From Zoogloea sp. (GTDB lineage Bacteria > Pseudomonadota > Gammaproteobacteria > Burkholderiales > Rhodocyclaceae): 17,590 bases of DNA. The notes under the pieces are model-generated. The model was not told the DNA's origin. It saw only the letters and a program-made list of their open reading frames with translations, and ran no database searches. The stretch lies in assembly GCA_016720685.1 (NCBI GenBank), contig JADKKC010000060.1, positions 1-17,590 on the forward strand, read 5' to 3'. Position numbers and translations under genes: made by a program. Shown one piece after another: positions 8,410 to 15,932 of the stretch. Within the stretch, counting starts at the first letter, position 1. Every line of letters begins with the position of its first letter.

Positions 8410-8640
8410 TGTTCGATCTGTAATCCGGTGTTTCTACGGCGAGAGCCTGGAGTCGCGTCGGAGCACGATCGCCCTTCGGGCAGCGCGGCCGTGTGTCGTG
8501 TTGTGCGCGGGGCAAAACCGGTGTCTGCGCTGGACGAGGGAGAACGGCGCAGGTATCGGGGGGCGAATTGCCGCCCCGAAGAGTCCCATCAACCAAGCGT
8601 AAGCGGCCTAACAGGCTAAGACTTCGATCGAAGGGCAACC
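8410..8640 (+). promoter_or_regulatory. Structured 5' leader of sucC
   Basis: The leader holds no convincing gene. Three local hairpins are visible. A strong one at 8556-8579 pairs TCGGGG with CCCCGA, extended by GGC/GCC across one bulged G. A short one pairs 8606-8609 with 8613-8616 (GCCT/AGGC). The 12-nt palindrome CTTCGATCGAAG at 8622-8633 overlaps the AAGGG ribosome-binding sequence (8631-8635) of sucC. No U-tract follows the strong hairpin, so it is not a simple terminator. The arrangement could control translation of sucC, but this rests on hand-drawn pairing. Confidence 0.4.
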
Positions 8641-9801
8641 ATGAAAATTCATGAGTATCAGGCAAAAGAACTACTGAGGAAGTATGGCGTCGTGACGCCG
8701 CGGGGCTTCCACTGCATTTCCGTCGACGCGGCGGTCAAGGCAGCCGAGGAACTTGGCGGCAAGGTTTGGGTTGTCAAGGCCCAGATTCACGCCGGTGGCC
8801 GCGGCAAGGGCGGCGGCGTCAAGCTGGCCCGCTCGCTCGATGAAGTGCGCGCCAACGCTGAACAGATCCTCGGCATGCAGCTCGTCACCCACCAGACCGG
8901 CCCCGAAGGCCAGAAGGTGCGCAACCTGTTGATCGAGGAAGGCGCTGACATCCAGAAGGAATATTACGTCGCCGTCCTGACCGATCGTGCTACCCAGAAG
9001 ATCGCCGTGATGGCGTCTTCCGAGGGCGGTATGGATATCGAGGAAGTTGCGCACAGCACGCCTGAGAAGATCCTCAAGGAATTCGTCGATCCGCTGGTTG
9101 GTCTTACCGACGCTCAGGCTGAGACCCTGGCGCGTGGCATCGGCGTGCCCGAGGCTTCCGTCGCCATGGCTGTGGATACCCTCAAGAAGCTCTACACGAC
9201 CTACATGGAAACCGATGCTTCCTTGGCGGAAATCAACCCGCTGATCCTGGAAGGCAACGGCAACATCAAGGCCCTGGACGCCAAGTTCAACTTCGACTCG
9301 AACGCGCTCTACCGTCATCCGGAAATCGTTGAAATGCGCGATCTGGATGAAGAGGATGCAGACGAGATCGAAGCTTCCAAGTTCGATCTGGCCTACATCT
9401 CGCTGGATGGCAACATCGGTTGTCTGGTGAATGGTGCCGGTCTGGCGATGGCTACCATGGACACCATCAAGCTGTTCGGTGCCGAGCCCGCCAACTTCCT
9501 CGACGTGGGCGGCGGTGCCACCACCGAGAAAGTGACCGAAGCCTTCAAGATCATGCTCAAGAACCCCAAGGTCAAGGGCATTCTCGTCAACATCTTCGGC
9601 GGCATCATGCGCTGCGACACCATCGCCACCGGCGTGGTCACCGCAGCCAAGGAAGTGCACCTGTCGGTTCCGCTGGTCGTCCGCATGAAGGGCACCAACG
9701 AAGACATCGGCAAGCAGATCCTGCGTGATTCGGGTCTCCCGATCATCGCTGCCGACACCATGGCCGAAGCGGCCCAGAAGATCGTCGACGCGGTCAAGTA
9801 A
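8641..9801 (+). CDS. sucC: Succinyl-CoA synthetase, ADP-forming, beta subunit
   Basis: SucC is the nucleotide-grasp subunit of succinate-CoA ligase, which makes ATP (or GTP) from succinyl-CoA in the TCA cycle in the cytoplasm. The 386-residue length is typical. The ATP-grasp domain opens with MKIHEYQAKELLRKYGV and carries KAQIHAGGRGKGGGVK (about 46-61) and the metal-binding LAEINPLIL (about 195-203). The CoA-ligase C-terminal domain has NGAGLAMATMD and NIFGGIMRCD (about 317-326). The ATG follows AAGGG. sucD starts 11 bp downstream, so the two are co-transcribed and end at one terminator. Codon use is strongly biased, as expected for a highly expressed gene. Confidence 0.98.
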   Translation: MKIHEYQAKELLRKYGVVTPRGFHCISVDAAVKAAEELGGKVWVVKAQIHAGGRGKGGGVKLARSLDEVRANAEQILGMQLVTHQTGPEGQKVRNLLIEEGADIQKEYYVAVLTDRATQKIAVMASSEGGMDIEEVAHSTPEKILKEFVDPLVGLTDAQAETLARGIGVPEASVAMAVDTLKKLYTTYMETDASLAEINPLILEGNGNIKALDAKFNFDSNALYRHPEIVEMRDLDEEDADEIEASKFDLAYISLDGNIGCLVNGAGLAMATMDTIKLFGAEPANFLDVGGGATTEKVTEAFKIMLKNPKVKGILVNIFGGIMRCDTIATGVVTAAKEVHLSVPLVVRMKGTNEDIGKQILRDSGLPIIAADTMAEAAQKIVDAVK

Positions 9802-9812
9802 GGAGATACTGA

Positions 9813-10706
9813 ATGTCCATCCTGATCAATAAAGACACCAAGGTCATCACCCAGGGTATCACCGGCAAGACCGGTCAGTTTCACACCGAAAAGTGTATTG
9901 AATACGCAAACGGCAAGAACTGCTTCGTCGCTGGTGTAAACCCCAAGAAGGCTGGCGAAAAAATTCTTGATGTGCCCATCTTTGGTACCGTCAAGGAAGC
10001 TGCTGCCAATACCGGCGCCACTGTTTCCGTGATCTACGTGCCGCCTGCCGGCGCTGCCGCTGCGATCTGGGAAGCCGTTGAAGCCGACCTCGACCTCGCG
10101 ATCTGCATCACCGAAGGCATTCCCGTCCGGGACATGCTGGAAGTGCGCAACCGCATGAAGAAGAAGGTTGCTGCCGGTGGCAAGGAAACCCTGCTGCTGG
10201 GCCCCAACTGCCCGGGTCTCATCACTCCCGATGAAATCAAGATCGGCATCATGCCGGGTCACATTCACCGCAAGGGTCGCATCGGCGTGGTTTCCCGCTC
10301 CGGCACCCTGACCTACGAAGCTGTCGCCCAGCTGACCGAAATCGGTCTGGGCCAGTCTTCCGCTGTCGGTATCGGTGGGGATCCGATCAACGGTCTGAAG
10401 CACATCGATGTGATGCGCATGTTCAATGATGACCCGGATACCGACGCAGTCATCATGATCGGTGAAATCGGTGGTCCTGACGAAGCCGAAGCCGCCATGT
10501 GGTGCAAGGCCAACATGAAGAAGCCGATCGTTGGCTTCATCGCCGGTGTGACGGCACCCGCGGGCAAGCGCATGGGCCATGCCGGTGCGTTGATCTCCGG
10601 CGGTGCCGACACTGCTGATGCCAAGCTCGCTGTCATGGAAGAGTGCGGCTTCACCGTGACCCGTAACCCGTCCGAAATGGCCAAGCTGCTCAAGGCCATG
10701 CTGTAA
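9813..10706 (+). CDS. sucD: Succinyl-CoA synthetase, alpha subunit
   Basis: SucD binds CoA and carries the phosphorylated catalytic histidine. The 297-residue protein has an N-terminal Rossmann CoA-binding domain (about 1-120, ITQGITGKTGQFHTEK) and a flavodoxin-like ligase domain. The active histidine is H256 in GKRMGHAGALISGG, and E217 in IGEIGG matches the conserved loop. A strong ribosome-binding site (AAGGAGATACTGA) precedes the ATG, 11 bp after sucC. A rho-independent terminator begins 26 bp past the stop. With SucC it forms the heteromeric TCA-cycle enzyme. No sucAB or mdh is in the window. Confidence 0.98.
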   Translation: MSILINKDTKVITQGITGKTGQFHTEKCIEYANGKNCFVAGVNPKKAGEKILDVPIFGTVKEAAANTGATVSVIYVPPAGAAAAIWEAVEADLDLAICITEGIPVRDMLEVRNRMKKKVAAGGKETLLLGPNCPGLITPDEIKIGIMPGHIHRKGRIGVVSRSGTLTYEAVAQLTEIGLGQSSAVGIGGDPINGLKHIDVMRMFNDDPDTDAVIMIGEIGGPDEAEAAMWCKANMKKPIVGFIAGVTAPAGKRMGHAGALISGGADTADAKLAVMEECGFTVTRNPSEMAKLLKAML

Positions 10707-10731
10707 TCGATCAGGCTCCGGCTTGAACCAG

Positions 10732-10772
10732 ACCGCGCCCGTGGCTAGCTGCCCGGGCGCGGTTTTTATTTT
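10732..10772 (+). terminator. Rho-independent terminator after sucD
   Basis: A 10-bp GC-rich stem pairs ACCGCGCCCG (10732-10741) with CGGGCGCGGT (10754-10763), with a 12-nt loop, followed by TTTTTATTTT. It cleanly separates sucCD from the next gene cluster. Confidence 0.93.
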
Positions 10773-10783
10773 GTACGACGTTC

Positions 10784-10811
10784 TTGTTACCTGTATGGGG
10801 GACGATAGAAT
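10784..10811 (+). promoter_or_regulatory. Candidate sigma-70 promoter for the phosphatase/FHA cluster
   Basis: TTGTTA (10784-10789) and TAGAAT (10806-10811) are separated by 16 bp, matching the consensus at 4 of 6 and 5 of 6 positions. They lie just after the sucD terminator and about 190 bp before the phosphatase gene. The rest of the 227-bp gap shows no strong structure. A Ser/Pro-rich open frame (10814-10990) in it is treated as unlikely to be a gene. Confidence 0.35.
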
Positions 10812-10999
10812 TCGTGGCACGTCGATTTCGTTCAAAGCCTTTGATGCCTCCGTTCAATACCGAATCATTGAGCCCGGCCTCCGGTTCGGGCAGTTGTCGA
10901 TCGTCGCCATCAACCTCATCCCTCCCGGGATCGGCGGGCCGTGTCGATGCGCCAGGGGAGGACCCTGGTCGGAAAGCTCTCCTGTTCTGATGAGCTACG

Positions 11000-11773
11000 A
11001 TGGAGCATGAATCTCCGGCGGGCTGGCGAATGGCGATGTTGTCTCACGTCGGACGTGTCCGCGCGCGCAACGAGGATTTTGTTTTCTGCGATGAGGCTCT
11101 CGGCATTGCCGTCCTCGCCGACGGCATGGGCGGACATGCCGGGGGTAATGTGGCGGCACGCCTGGCAGTCGATGCCTGGGTCGGGCGTATCCGGAAGTGT
11201 CTTGTGGAGCCGCTTGGCGAGCGGGATTTGCGGGTCGCAGTGGCAGATGCGAACCGGGTGGTTTTTGCTGCTGCCTGCGCCGATCCGGCACTGAGGCGCA
11301 TGGGAACCACGCTGGTGGCGGCATGCTTCAGGCGTGACGATACGCTGCTGACCTGTAACGTCGGTGATTCAAGGCTCTATCGGTTGCGGGGCGACGTGCT
11401 GAGCTGCCTTACCCGCGACCACAGCGTGTTGCGGGCGCAGTGCGACGCGGGCATGATTGAATCCGAATCAAATGGACCGCTTGCGCTACGCGGTCTCCTG
11501 ACGCGGGCCGTGGGGGTTGCAGCTTGTGTCGTTGCGGATGTGACGATTTCCTCGCTGCAGCCCGGCGACGTGTATCTGCTGTGTTCGGATGGTCTTACGG
11601 AAATGCTCCCCGATGCCGATATTGCTCATGTGCTCGGAGCTTTGGGCGGAAATCCGCGGCTGGCTGCCGAGCATCTGGTCGATCTGGCTAATGATCGGGG
11701 GGGCGTGGATAATGTGTCGGTTGTCATCGTGTCGTCAAACCGCTTTGGGCGGCTTGGCGCCGAGCTTGGTTAA
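11000..11773 (+). CDS. PP2C-type Ser/Thr protein phosphatase
   Basis: The 257-residue protein is a compact bacterial PPM phosphatase of the PrpC/Stp/PppA kind, with no membrane segment. Metal-site motifs are present in order: RARNEDF (E25, D26), VLADGMGGHAGG (D41, G42), MGTTLVA (about 101-107), CNVGDSRLYRL (D123), LLCSDGLTEML (D197) and GGVDNVSVVIV (D237). It should remove phosphate from Ser/Thr residues in a Mn/Mg-dependent reaction. The FHA-domain gene follows after 24 bp, a pairing typical of phospho-threonine switches that also include a Hanks-type kinase. No kinase is in the window. The start codon has only a weak GAG upstream. Confidence 0.93.
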   Translation: MEHESPAGWRMAMLSHVGRVRARNEDFVFCDEALGIAVLADGMGGHAGGNVAARLAVDAWVGRIRKCLVEPLGERDLRVAVADANRVVFAAACADPALRRMGTTLVAACFRRDDTLLTCNVGDSRLYRLRGDVLSCLTRDHSVLRAQCDAGMIESESNGPLALRGLLTRAVGVAACVVADVTISSLQPGDVYLLCSDGLTEMLPDADIAHVLGALGGNPRLAAEHLVDLANDRGGVDNVSVVIVSSNRFGRLGAELG

Positions 11774-11797
11774 GGCTGGTTTCGGATAGGAATAGTG

Positions 11798-12478
11798 ATG
11801 CCCCGTTTGATATTGAGCATGGATGGTCTGGTGCTGAAGGAGATGGTGCTGGAAAAGGAGCGCACGACCATCGGACGCAAGCCGCACAACGATATTCAGA
11901 TTGACAATCTGGCGATCAGCGGCGATCACGCGGCTATCGTGACAATCCTGAACGACGCTTTTCTCGAGGACATGAACAGTACCAACGGTACTTACGTGAA
12001 TGGCCAGCCGGTCAAGAAGCACGTATTGCAGGATAACGATGTCATCGAACTGGGAAAGTATCGTCTCAAGTTCATTGCGGACAGCAGTGCAGTGGCGTCC
12101 GAGCAGGATGAGGCGATGTCCTTTGCCCAGACTTCGGGAACGGGGGATGATTTTCCTGCCACGCCCGAGCCGCAGGCCGCAGGCTCATCCTCGGTACCGC
12201 CGGCAGCCGCGCTCGGGATGATCCAGATCCTGAGCGGGACTCATGCCGGCCGGACGCTGGAGCTTTCCAAGTCGCTCACTACCCTGGGCAAGCCCGGTTT
12301 TCAGGTTGCTGTCATAACTCGGCGCCCTCACGGGTATTTCATTACCCACGTAGAGGGAACGATTTTTCCTGTGGTGAACGGGCGCTCCCTCGATGCCCAG
12401 GCTCATCGCCTGAATGATCATGACATCATCGAGATCGCCGGCGTCAAAATGGAGTTTTTCTCACAGATGGTCGCGTAG
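11798..12478 (+). CDS. FHA-domain protein with second, degenerate FHA-like half
   Basis: The 226-residue protein starts with a classical FHA domain (about 3-93). The phosphothreonine-binding positions are seen: G26-R27 (TTIGRK), S41 and H44 (ISGDHA), then STNGTYVNG (61-69). A Pro/Ser/Ala-rich linker (about 95-140) leads to a second FHA-like half (about 141-222) that starts IQILSGTHAGRTLEL. There the Arg is Lys (TTLGKPG), the SxxH motif is gone and only VVNGRSL resembles the NG turn. The first domain should bind phosphothreonine peptides; the second is probably structural or a protein contact. I preferred ATG 11798 to the adjoining GTG 11795; AGGAA lies about 8 nt upstream. The phosphatase gene just before it is the likely antagonist of its ligand's phosphorylation. 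Confidence 0.9.
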   Translation: MPRLILSMDGLVLKEMVLEKERTTIGRKPHNDIQIDNLAISGDHAAIVTILNDAFLEDMNSTNGTYVNGQPVKKHVLQDNDVIELGKYRLKFIADSSAVASEQDEAMSFAQTSGTGDDFPATPEPQAAGSSSVPPAAALGMIQILSGTHAGRTLELSKSLTTLGKPGFQVAVITRRPHGYFITHVEGTIFPVVNGRSLDAQAHRLNDHDIIEIAGVKMEFFSQMVA

Positions 12479-12512
12479 TACTGCCTGCAGGGGCATTGCC
12501 TAGGGGGTGAAC

Positions 12513-12638
12513 GTGATATTTCTGGCTGCGGATGGACTGGCTGAGTCGTATCCTGCCAGACTGTCTTTTGATTATTTGCCGGTGCCTGGACGGATCGTCC
12601 AGCTGCAACTGTCTCGGAATTCCATGGAAACAAGATGA
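12513..12638 (+). CDS. Possible small protein, 41 residues, coupled to next gene
   Basis: A GTG start at 12513 is preceded by AGGGGG (12502-12507) at a good distance. The frame runs to a TGA that overlaps the start of the next gene (ATGA, 12635-12638), a classic coupling arrangement. The peptide includes VIFLAADGLAESYPARL and DYLPVPGRIVQLQL. It has no signal peptide, membrane helix or family I recognise. Third-codon GC is only about half, lower than in its neighbours, which argues against it. It may be a real small gene, or a leader frame in the 156-bp gap between the FHA and phosphodiesterase-like genes. Confidence 0.3.
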   Translation: MIFLAADGLAESYPARLSFDYLPVPGRIVQLQLSRNSMETR

Positions 12639-13405
12639 AGGTGCGGGTTCTGGGCTGCAGTGGCGGAATTGGCGGGCGGCACCAGCGCACGACGGCCCTG
12701 CTGGTTGATGATGACGTTTTGATCGATGCGGGAACCGGGGTCGGAGACCTGGAGTTCGACGAGTTGCTGCGCATTGATCACGTATTCGTCACGCACGCCC
12801 ATCTTGACCACATCGCGATGATTCCCCTGCTGGTCGATACGGTGGGGGAAGCGCGTTCCATGCCCATCGTTGTGCATGGCTCGCCAGAAACCCTGCGCAT
12901 CCTGCGCTCGCATATTTTTAATTGGCTCGTCTGGCCTGACTTCTCGTCGATTCCCGATCGGGGTAATCCGTTTCTGCGTTTCCAGGAAATGCATACCGGC
13001 GAAACGGCCAATCTGGGTGGCGGGCGCTCGATGACGGCTTTGCCGGCTTTGCATACGGTGCCTGCTGTCGCGTATCAGGTGTCCGGAGCGGGCGGGAGCC
13101 TTGTCTTCTCCGGCGATACGGCGTACTCCGAACCTCTGATTGCTGCCATCAACGACATTCCGGATTTGCGCTATCTGCTTGTCGAAACGGCCTTCCCTGA
13201 CGCTCTGCACGACCTTGCGCTGGCGTCCCGTCATCTGTGCCCCAGTCTGCTGGCGCTGTTTCTCGACCGGATCAAGGCTAACCCCGAGGTCTGGATTACC
13301 CACCTCAAGCCGAGTCGGGCGCAGACCACTCTGGACGAAATTGCGAATTACCGCGGGCGTTTCACGCCACAGGCCTTGTACAACGGCCTGGAATTTGTTT
13401 TTTAG
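12635..13405 (+). CDS. MBL-fold hydrolase, class II cyclic-nucleotide phosphodiesterase-like
   Basis: The 256-residue protein has the metallo-beta-lactamase fold with THAHLDHIAMIPLLVD (H54, H56, D58, H59), H140 (ALHTVPAVAYQV), D161 (VFSGDTAYSEPL), H200 and H223 (WITHLKPS). That set can hold two zinc ions. THAHLDH with a following VETAFPD and ITHLKPS is the pattern of the class II cAMP phosphodiesterase group (yeast PDE1 type and bacterial homologues), so hydrolysis of a cyclic nucleotide or related phosphodiester is a reasonable prediction. Substrate cannot be told from sequence. The start overlaps the stop of a possible small gene. The GAF-domain ATPase gene follows on the same strand after 165 bp. 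Confidence 0.85.
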   Translation: MKVRVLGCSGGIGGRHQRTTALLVDDDVLIDAGTGVGDLEFDELLRIDHVFVTHAHLDHIAMIPLLVDTVGEARSMPIVVHGSPETLRILRSHIFNWLVWPDFSSIPDRGNPFLRFQEMHTGETANLGGGRSMTALPALHTVPAVAYQVSGAGGSLVFSGDTAYSEPLIAAINDIPDLRYLLVETAFPDALHDLALASRHLCPSLLALFLDRIKANPEVWITHLKPSRAQTTLDEIANYRGRFTPQALYNGLEFVF

Positions 13406-13421
13406 TCGATGCCGCCTGCCG

Positions 13422-13440
13422 GGACGGCCACGGGCCGTCC
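13422..13440 (+). terminator. Hairpin after the phosphodiesterase-like gene, possible attenuator
   Basis: A perfect 8-bp stem GGACGGCC/GGCCGTCC closes a 3-nt ACG loop, 16 bp past the stop codon. Only ACATGTTTTG follows, so the U-tract is weak and displaced. It could be a partial terminator that lowers read-through into the ATPase gene. Confidence 0.4.
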
Positions 13441-13570
13441 ACATGTTTTGTGCCGGTTAAAGTCTGCGTCCGTCGCGCCGTTGTTCCCGCTTTCCCAATG
13501 CAGGCCATTCTTTGCGACGAAGCCTGCCTTTCCAGATATGACATAACTATGAGCAGCGCAGTGAGCAGGA

Positions 13571-15907
13571 GTGGTGTCAGCGACGGTAGCCAGCCGGCTG
13601 GCCTTTTTCAAGGGGCTCCAGGCGGTTACCAACCGCGTCCACGCAACCGAAAATATCGACGAGATCATTTTCGAGTTGTCGGCCGAAATCTGTGCCTTGT
13701 TTTCAGCCGATCGTCTGACGATCTATATCGTCGACGAAAGTCGCGCGACCATCTCGTCGCGGGTCAAGACAGGCCTGCACAGCATCCGTACGATCCGTCT
13801 GCCGATTGCCGAGAACAGCGTGGCCGGCTTTGTCGCCCTGAACGGCCAGATGCTCAACATCCACGACGCCTACGACGAGCGCGAGCTCAAGGCCATCTCC
13901 ACGCGCATGGAATTCCGGCGTGAGGTGGATGAGCGCACCGGCTATCGTTGCCGCCAGATGCTTGTCGCGCCAATCGCCAATCCGGACGATGGCGAAGTGC
14001 TCGGCGTTATCCAGCTCATCAACAGCCGCACTGAAGAGGTTTTCTCGGCGATCGCCGAGGAGGGCATTCAGGGGCTCGGGCAAACGCTCGCGATCGCCTT
14101 CGCACAGCGCCGTCACTCTCTCGTCCAGCCCAAGTCGAAGTACGAGGGCCTGGTGAATGACGCGCGCCTGACCAGCTCCGAACTTGAGACTGCAACCAGC
14201 CAGGCCCGTGAGCTGGGCATACCGCTTGAGCAATTGCTGATCGAGGAGTATCACCTCAAGCCCGCCGACATCGGTGCCGCGGTTTCGCGCTTTTTCGGCG
14301 TGCCCTACGAGTCTTACCGGCAGGATCGGGTCAAACCCCTCGATCTGCTAAAGAACCTCAAGCGCGACTACGTCCAGCAAACCCAGTGGCTGCCTCTGGA
14401 AGAGAACACCGAGGGAATGCTGATCCTCGTCACGGATCCAGAGCAAGCCATCGCCTCGCGGGTCGTGCAGAACGTTTTTCCGAAGGCGAACCCGATTTAT
14501 TGCGTGACCACCAACGCCGAGTTCGTGCAGACAGTGGCGCAGTTTTTTGGCTCATCGGTCGATGACTCCTCGGTGACCGAGTTGCTGTTCGACATGGCCG
14601 AAGAAGAGAGCGATGGCAGCCTGGCGCCTGAGGACGTCTCGGCCGCGGCCGACAATGAACTCGTCAAGCTGGTCAACCGGATCATCGTCGACGCCTACCG
14701 GCAGGGCGCTTCTGATATCCACATTGAGCCCCGGCCGGGCAAGGAGAAAACCCAGATCCGTTTCCGCAAGGACGGCGCATTGGTGCCTTACATCGAAGTA
14801 CCGTCGAGCTACCGCAATCCGCTCGTCACACGAATCAAGATCATGTGCGATCTTGACATTTCGGAGCGCCGCAAGCCCCAGGACGGAAAGATCAAGTTTC
14901 GCCGCTTCGGCCCCCTCGACATCGAGTTGCGGGTCGCCACGCTGCCCACCACGGGCGGCCTGGAGGATGTGGTCATGCGGCTCCTGGCCAACAGCGAGCC
15001 GCTACCGCTGGAGCAACTGGGCCTGCTGGAAAACAACTACCAGCGCCTCAAGCAGACCATCGCCAAACCCTACGGAATCTTCTTTGTGTGCGGCCCGACC
15101 GGTTCGGGCAAGACCACCACGCTGCACTCCATTCTGGGCTCCATCAACACACCAGAAACCAAGATCTGGACCGCCGAGGATCCGGTCGAAATCACCCAAA
15201 AGGGCTTGCGCCAGGTTCAGGTCAACCGCAAGGCCGGTCTTGATTTTCCGACTGTCATGCGCTCCTTCCTGCGCGCCGACCCCGATGTGATCATGGTCGG
15301 CGAAATGCGTGACAAGGAAACCGTTTCAATCGGCCTTGAGGCGTCGCTGACAGGGCACCTGGTGTTCAGCACCCTGCATACCAATAGTGCCCCCGAATCC
15401 ATCGTGCGCCTGCTGGACATGGGGATGGACCCCTTCAACTTCGCCGATGCGCTGCTCGGTGTGCTTGCCCAGCGCCTGGCCAAGCGCCTGTGCAGCAAGT
15501 GCAAGAAGGCTTATTACCCCAGTGACGACCAAATCCGCAGCATGCTTGACGAATACACTGAAGATCTGCATCAAACCCGGGCCTTTCAGGAGGATCCGGT
15601 GCGCGCACGGGAGGATATTCTCGCCGGCTGGCGGACGCGTTATGCCGATGACTCCGGAAAATTCACGCTCTATGAGGCAGTGGGGTGCGAGCACTGCACC
15701 GGTGGCTACAAGGGGCGCCTCGGTCTGCATGAATTGATGGTGGGCACGGACCAGGTCAAGCGTTTGATTCAGGAGCGTGCCCGGGTGGCTACGCTGCTTT
15801 CCGCCGCCCTCGACGAGGGCATGCGGACCCTGCGTCAGGATGGCATCGAGAAGGTCATGGTCGGCATTACCGACCTCAAGCAGGTGCGCAAGGTCTGCAT
15901 CCGCTGA
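13571..15907 (+). CDS. GAF-domain GspE/PilB-family secretion or pilus ATPase
   Basis: The 778-residue protein joins an N-terminal GAF domain (about 20-175, IDEIIFELSAEICALFSADR) to an MshEN/T2SSE N-terminal domain (about 190-340) and a GspE/PilB ATPase. Walker A is GPTGSGKTT (508-516, K514), Walker B DVIMVGE with E578, the His box LVFSTLHTNSAPES. A zinc-type Cys tetrad is at C641, C644, C706 and C709. Such ATPases power type II secretion or pilus extension in the cytoplasm. The GAF part suggests control by a small ligand, perhaps a cyclic nucleotide. The start is uncertain: GTG 13571 (or 13574) is the first possible start in frame, because a stop lies at 13562. An ATG at 13549 opens another frame. 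No PilC/GspF or pilin gene is adjacent. Confidence 0.9.
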   Translation: MVSATVASRLAFFKGLQAVTNRVHATENIDEIIFELSAEICALFSADRLTIYIVDESRATISSRVKTGLHSIRTIRLPIAENSVAGFVALNGQMLNIHDAYDERELKAISTRMEFRREVDERTGYRCRQMLVAPIANPDDGEVLGVIQLINSRTEEVFSAIAEEGIQGLGQTLAIAFAQRRHSLVQPKSKYEGLVNDARLTSSELETATSQARELGIPLEQLLIEEYHLKPADIGAAVSRFFGVPYESYRQDRVKPLDLLKNLKRDYVQQTQWLPLEENTEGMLILVTDPEQAIASRVVQNVFPKANPIYCVTTNAEFVQTVAQFFGSSVDDSSVTELLFDMAEEESDGSLAPEDVSAAADNELVKLVNRIIVDAYRQGASDIHIEPRPGKEKTQIRFRKDGALVPYIEVPSSYRNPLVTRIKIMCDLDISERRKPQDGKIKFRRFGPLDIELRVATLPTTGGLEDVVMRLLANSEPLPLEQLGLLENNYQRLKQTIAKPYGIFFVCGPTGSGKTTTLHSILGSINTPETKIWTAEDPVEITQKGLRQVQVNRKAGLDFPTVMRSFLRADPDVIMVGEMRDKETVSIGLEASLTGHLVFSTLHTNSAPESIVRLLDMGMDPFNFADALLGVLAQRLAKRLCSKCKKAYYPSDDQIRSMLDEYTEDLHQTRAFQEDPVRAREDILAGWRTRYADDSGKFTLYEAVGCEHCTGGYKGRLGLHELMVGTDQVKRLIQERARVATLLSAALDEGMRTLRQDGIEKVMVGITDLKQVRKVCIR

Positions 15908-15932
15908 CCCTGCTTTTGCCGCTGTTTTTTCC

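Noticed and set aside
9393..10835. 480-codon minus-strand open frame opposite sucC/sucD
   Set aside because: It is antisense to two unmistakable TCA genes, and its composition is the mirror of their codon bias.
10814..10990. Ser/Pro-rich open frame (GTG start, 58 codons) ending 9 bp before the phosphatase gene
   Set aside because: The peptide is low-complexity, has no convincing ribosome-binding site, and the best candidate promoter would start transcription at or after its start codon. It could still be real if conserved in relatives.
15908..15932. T-rich gap between the convergent ATPase and amiC genes
   Set aside because: A T6 run is present but no stem precedes it, so it is not a rho-independent terminator.
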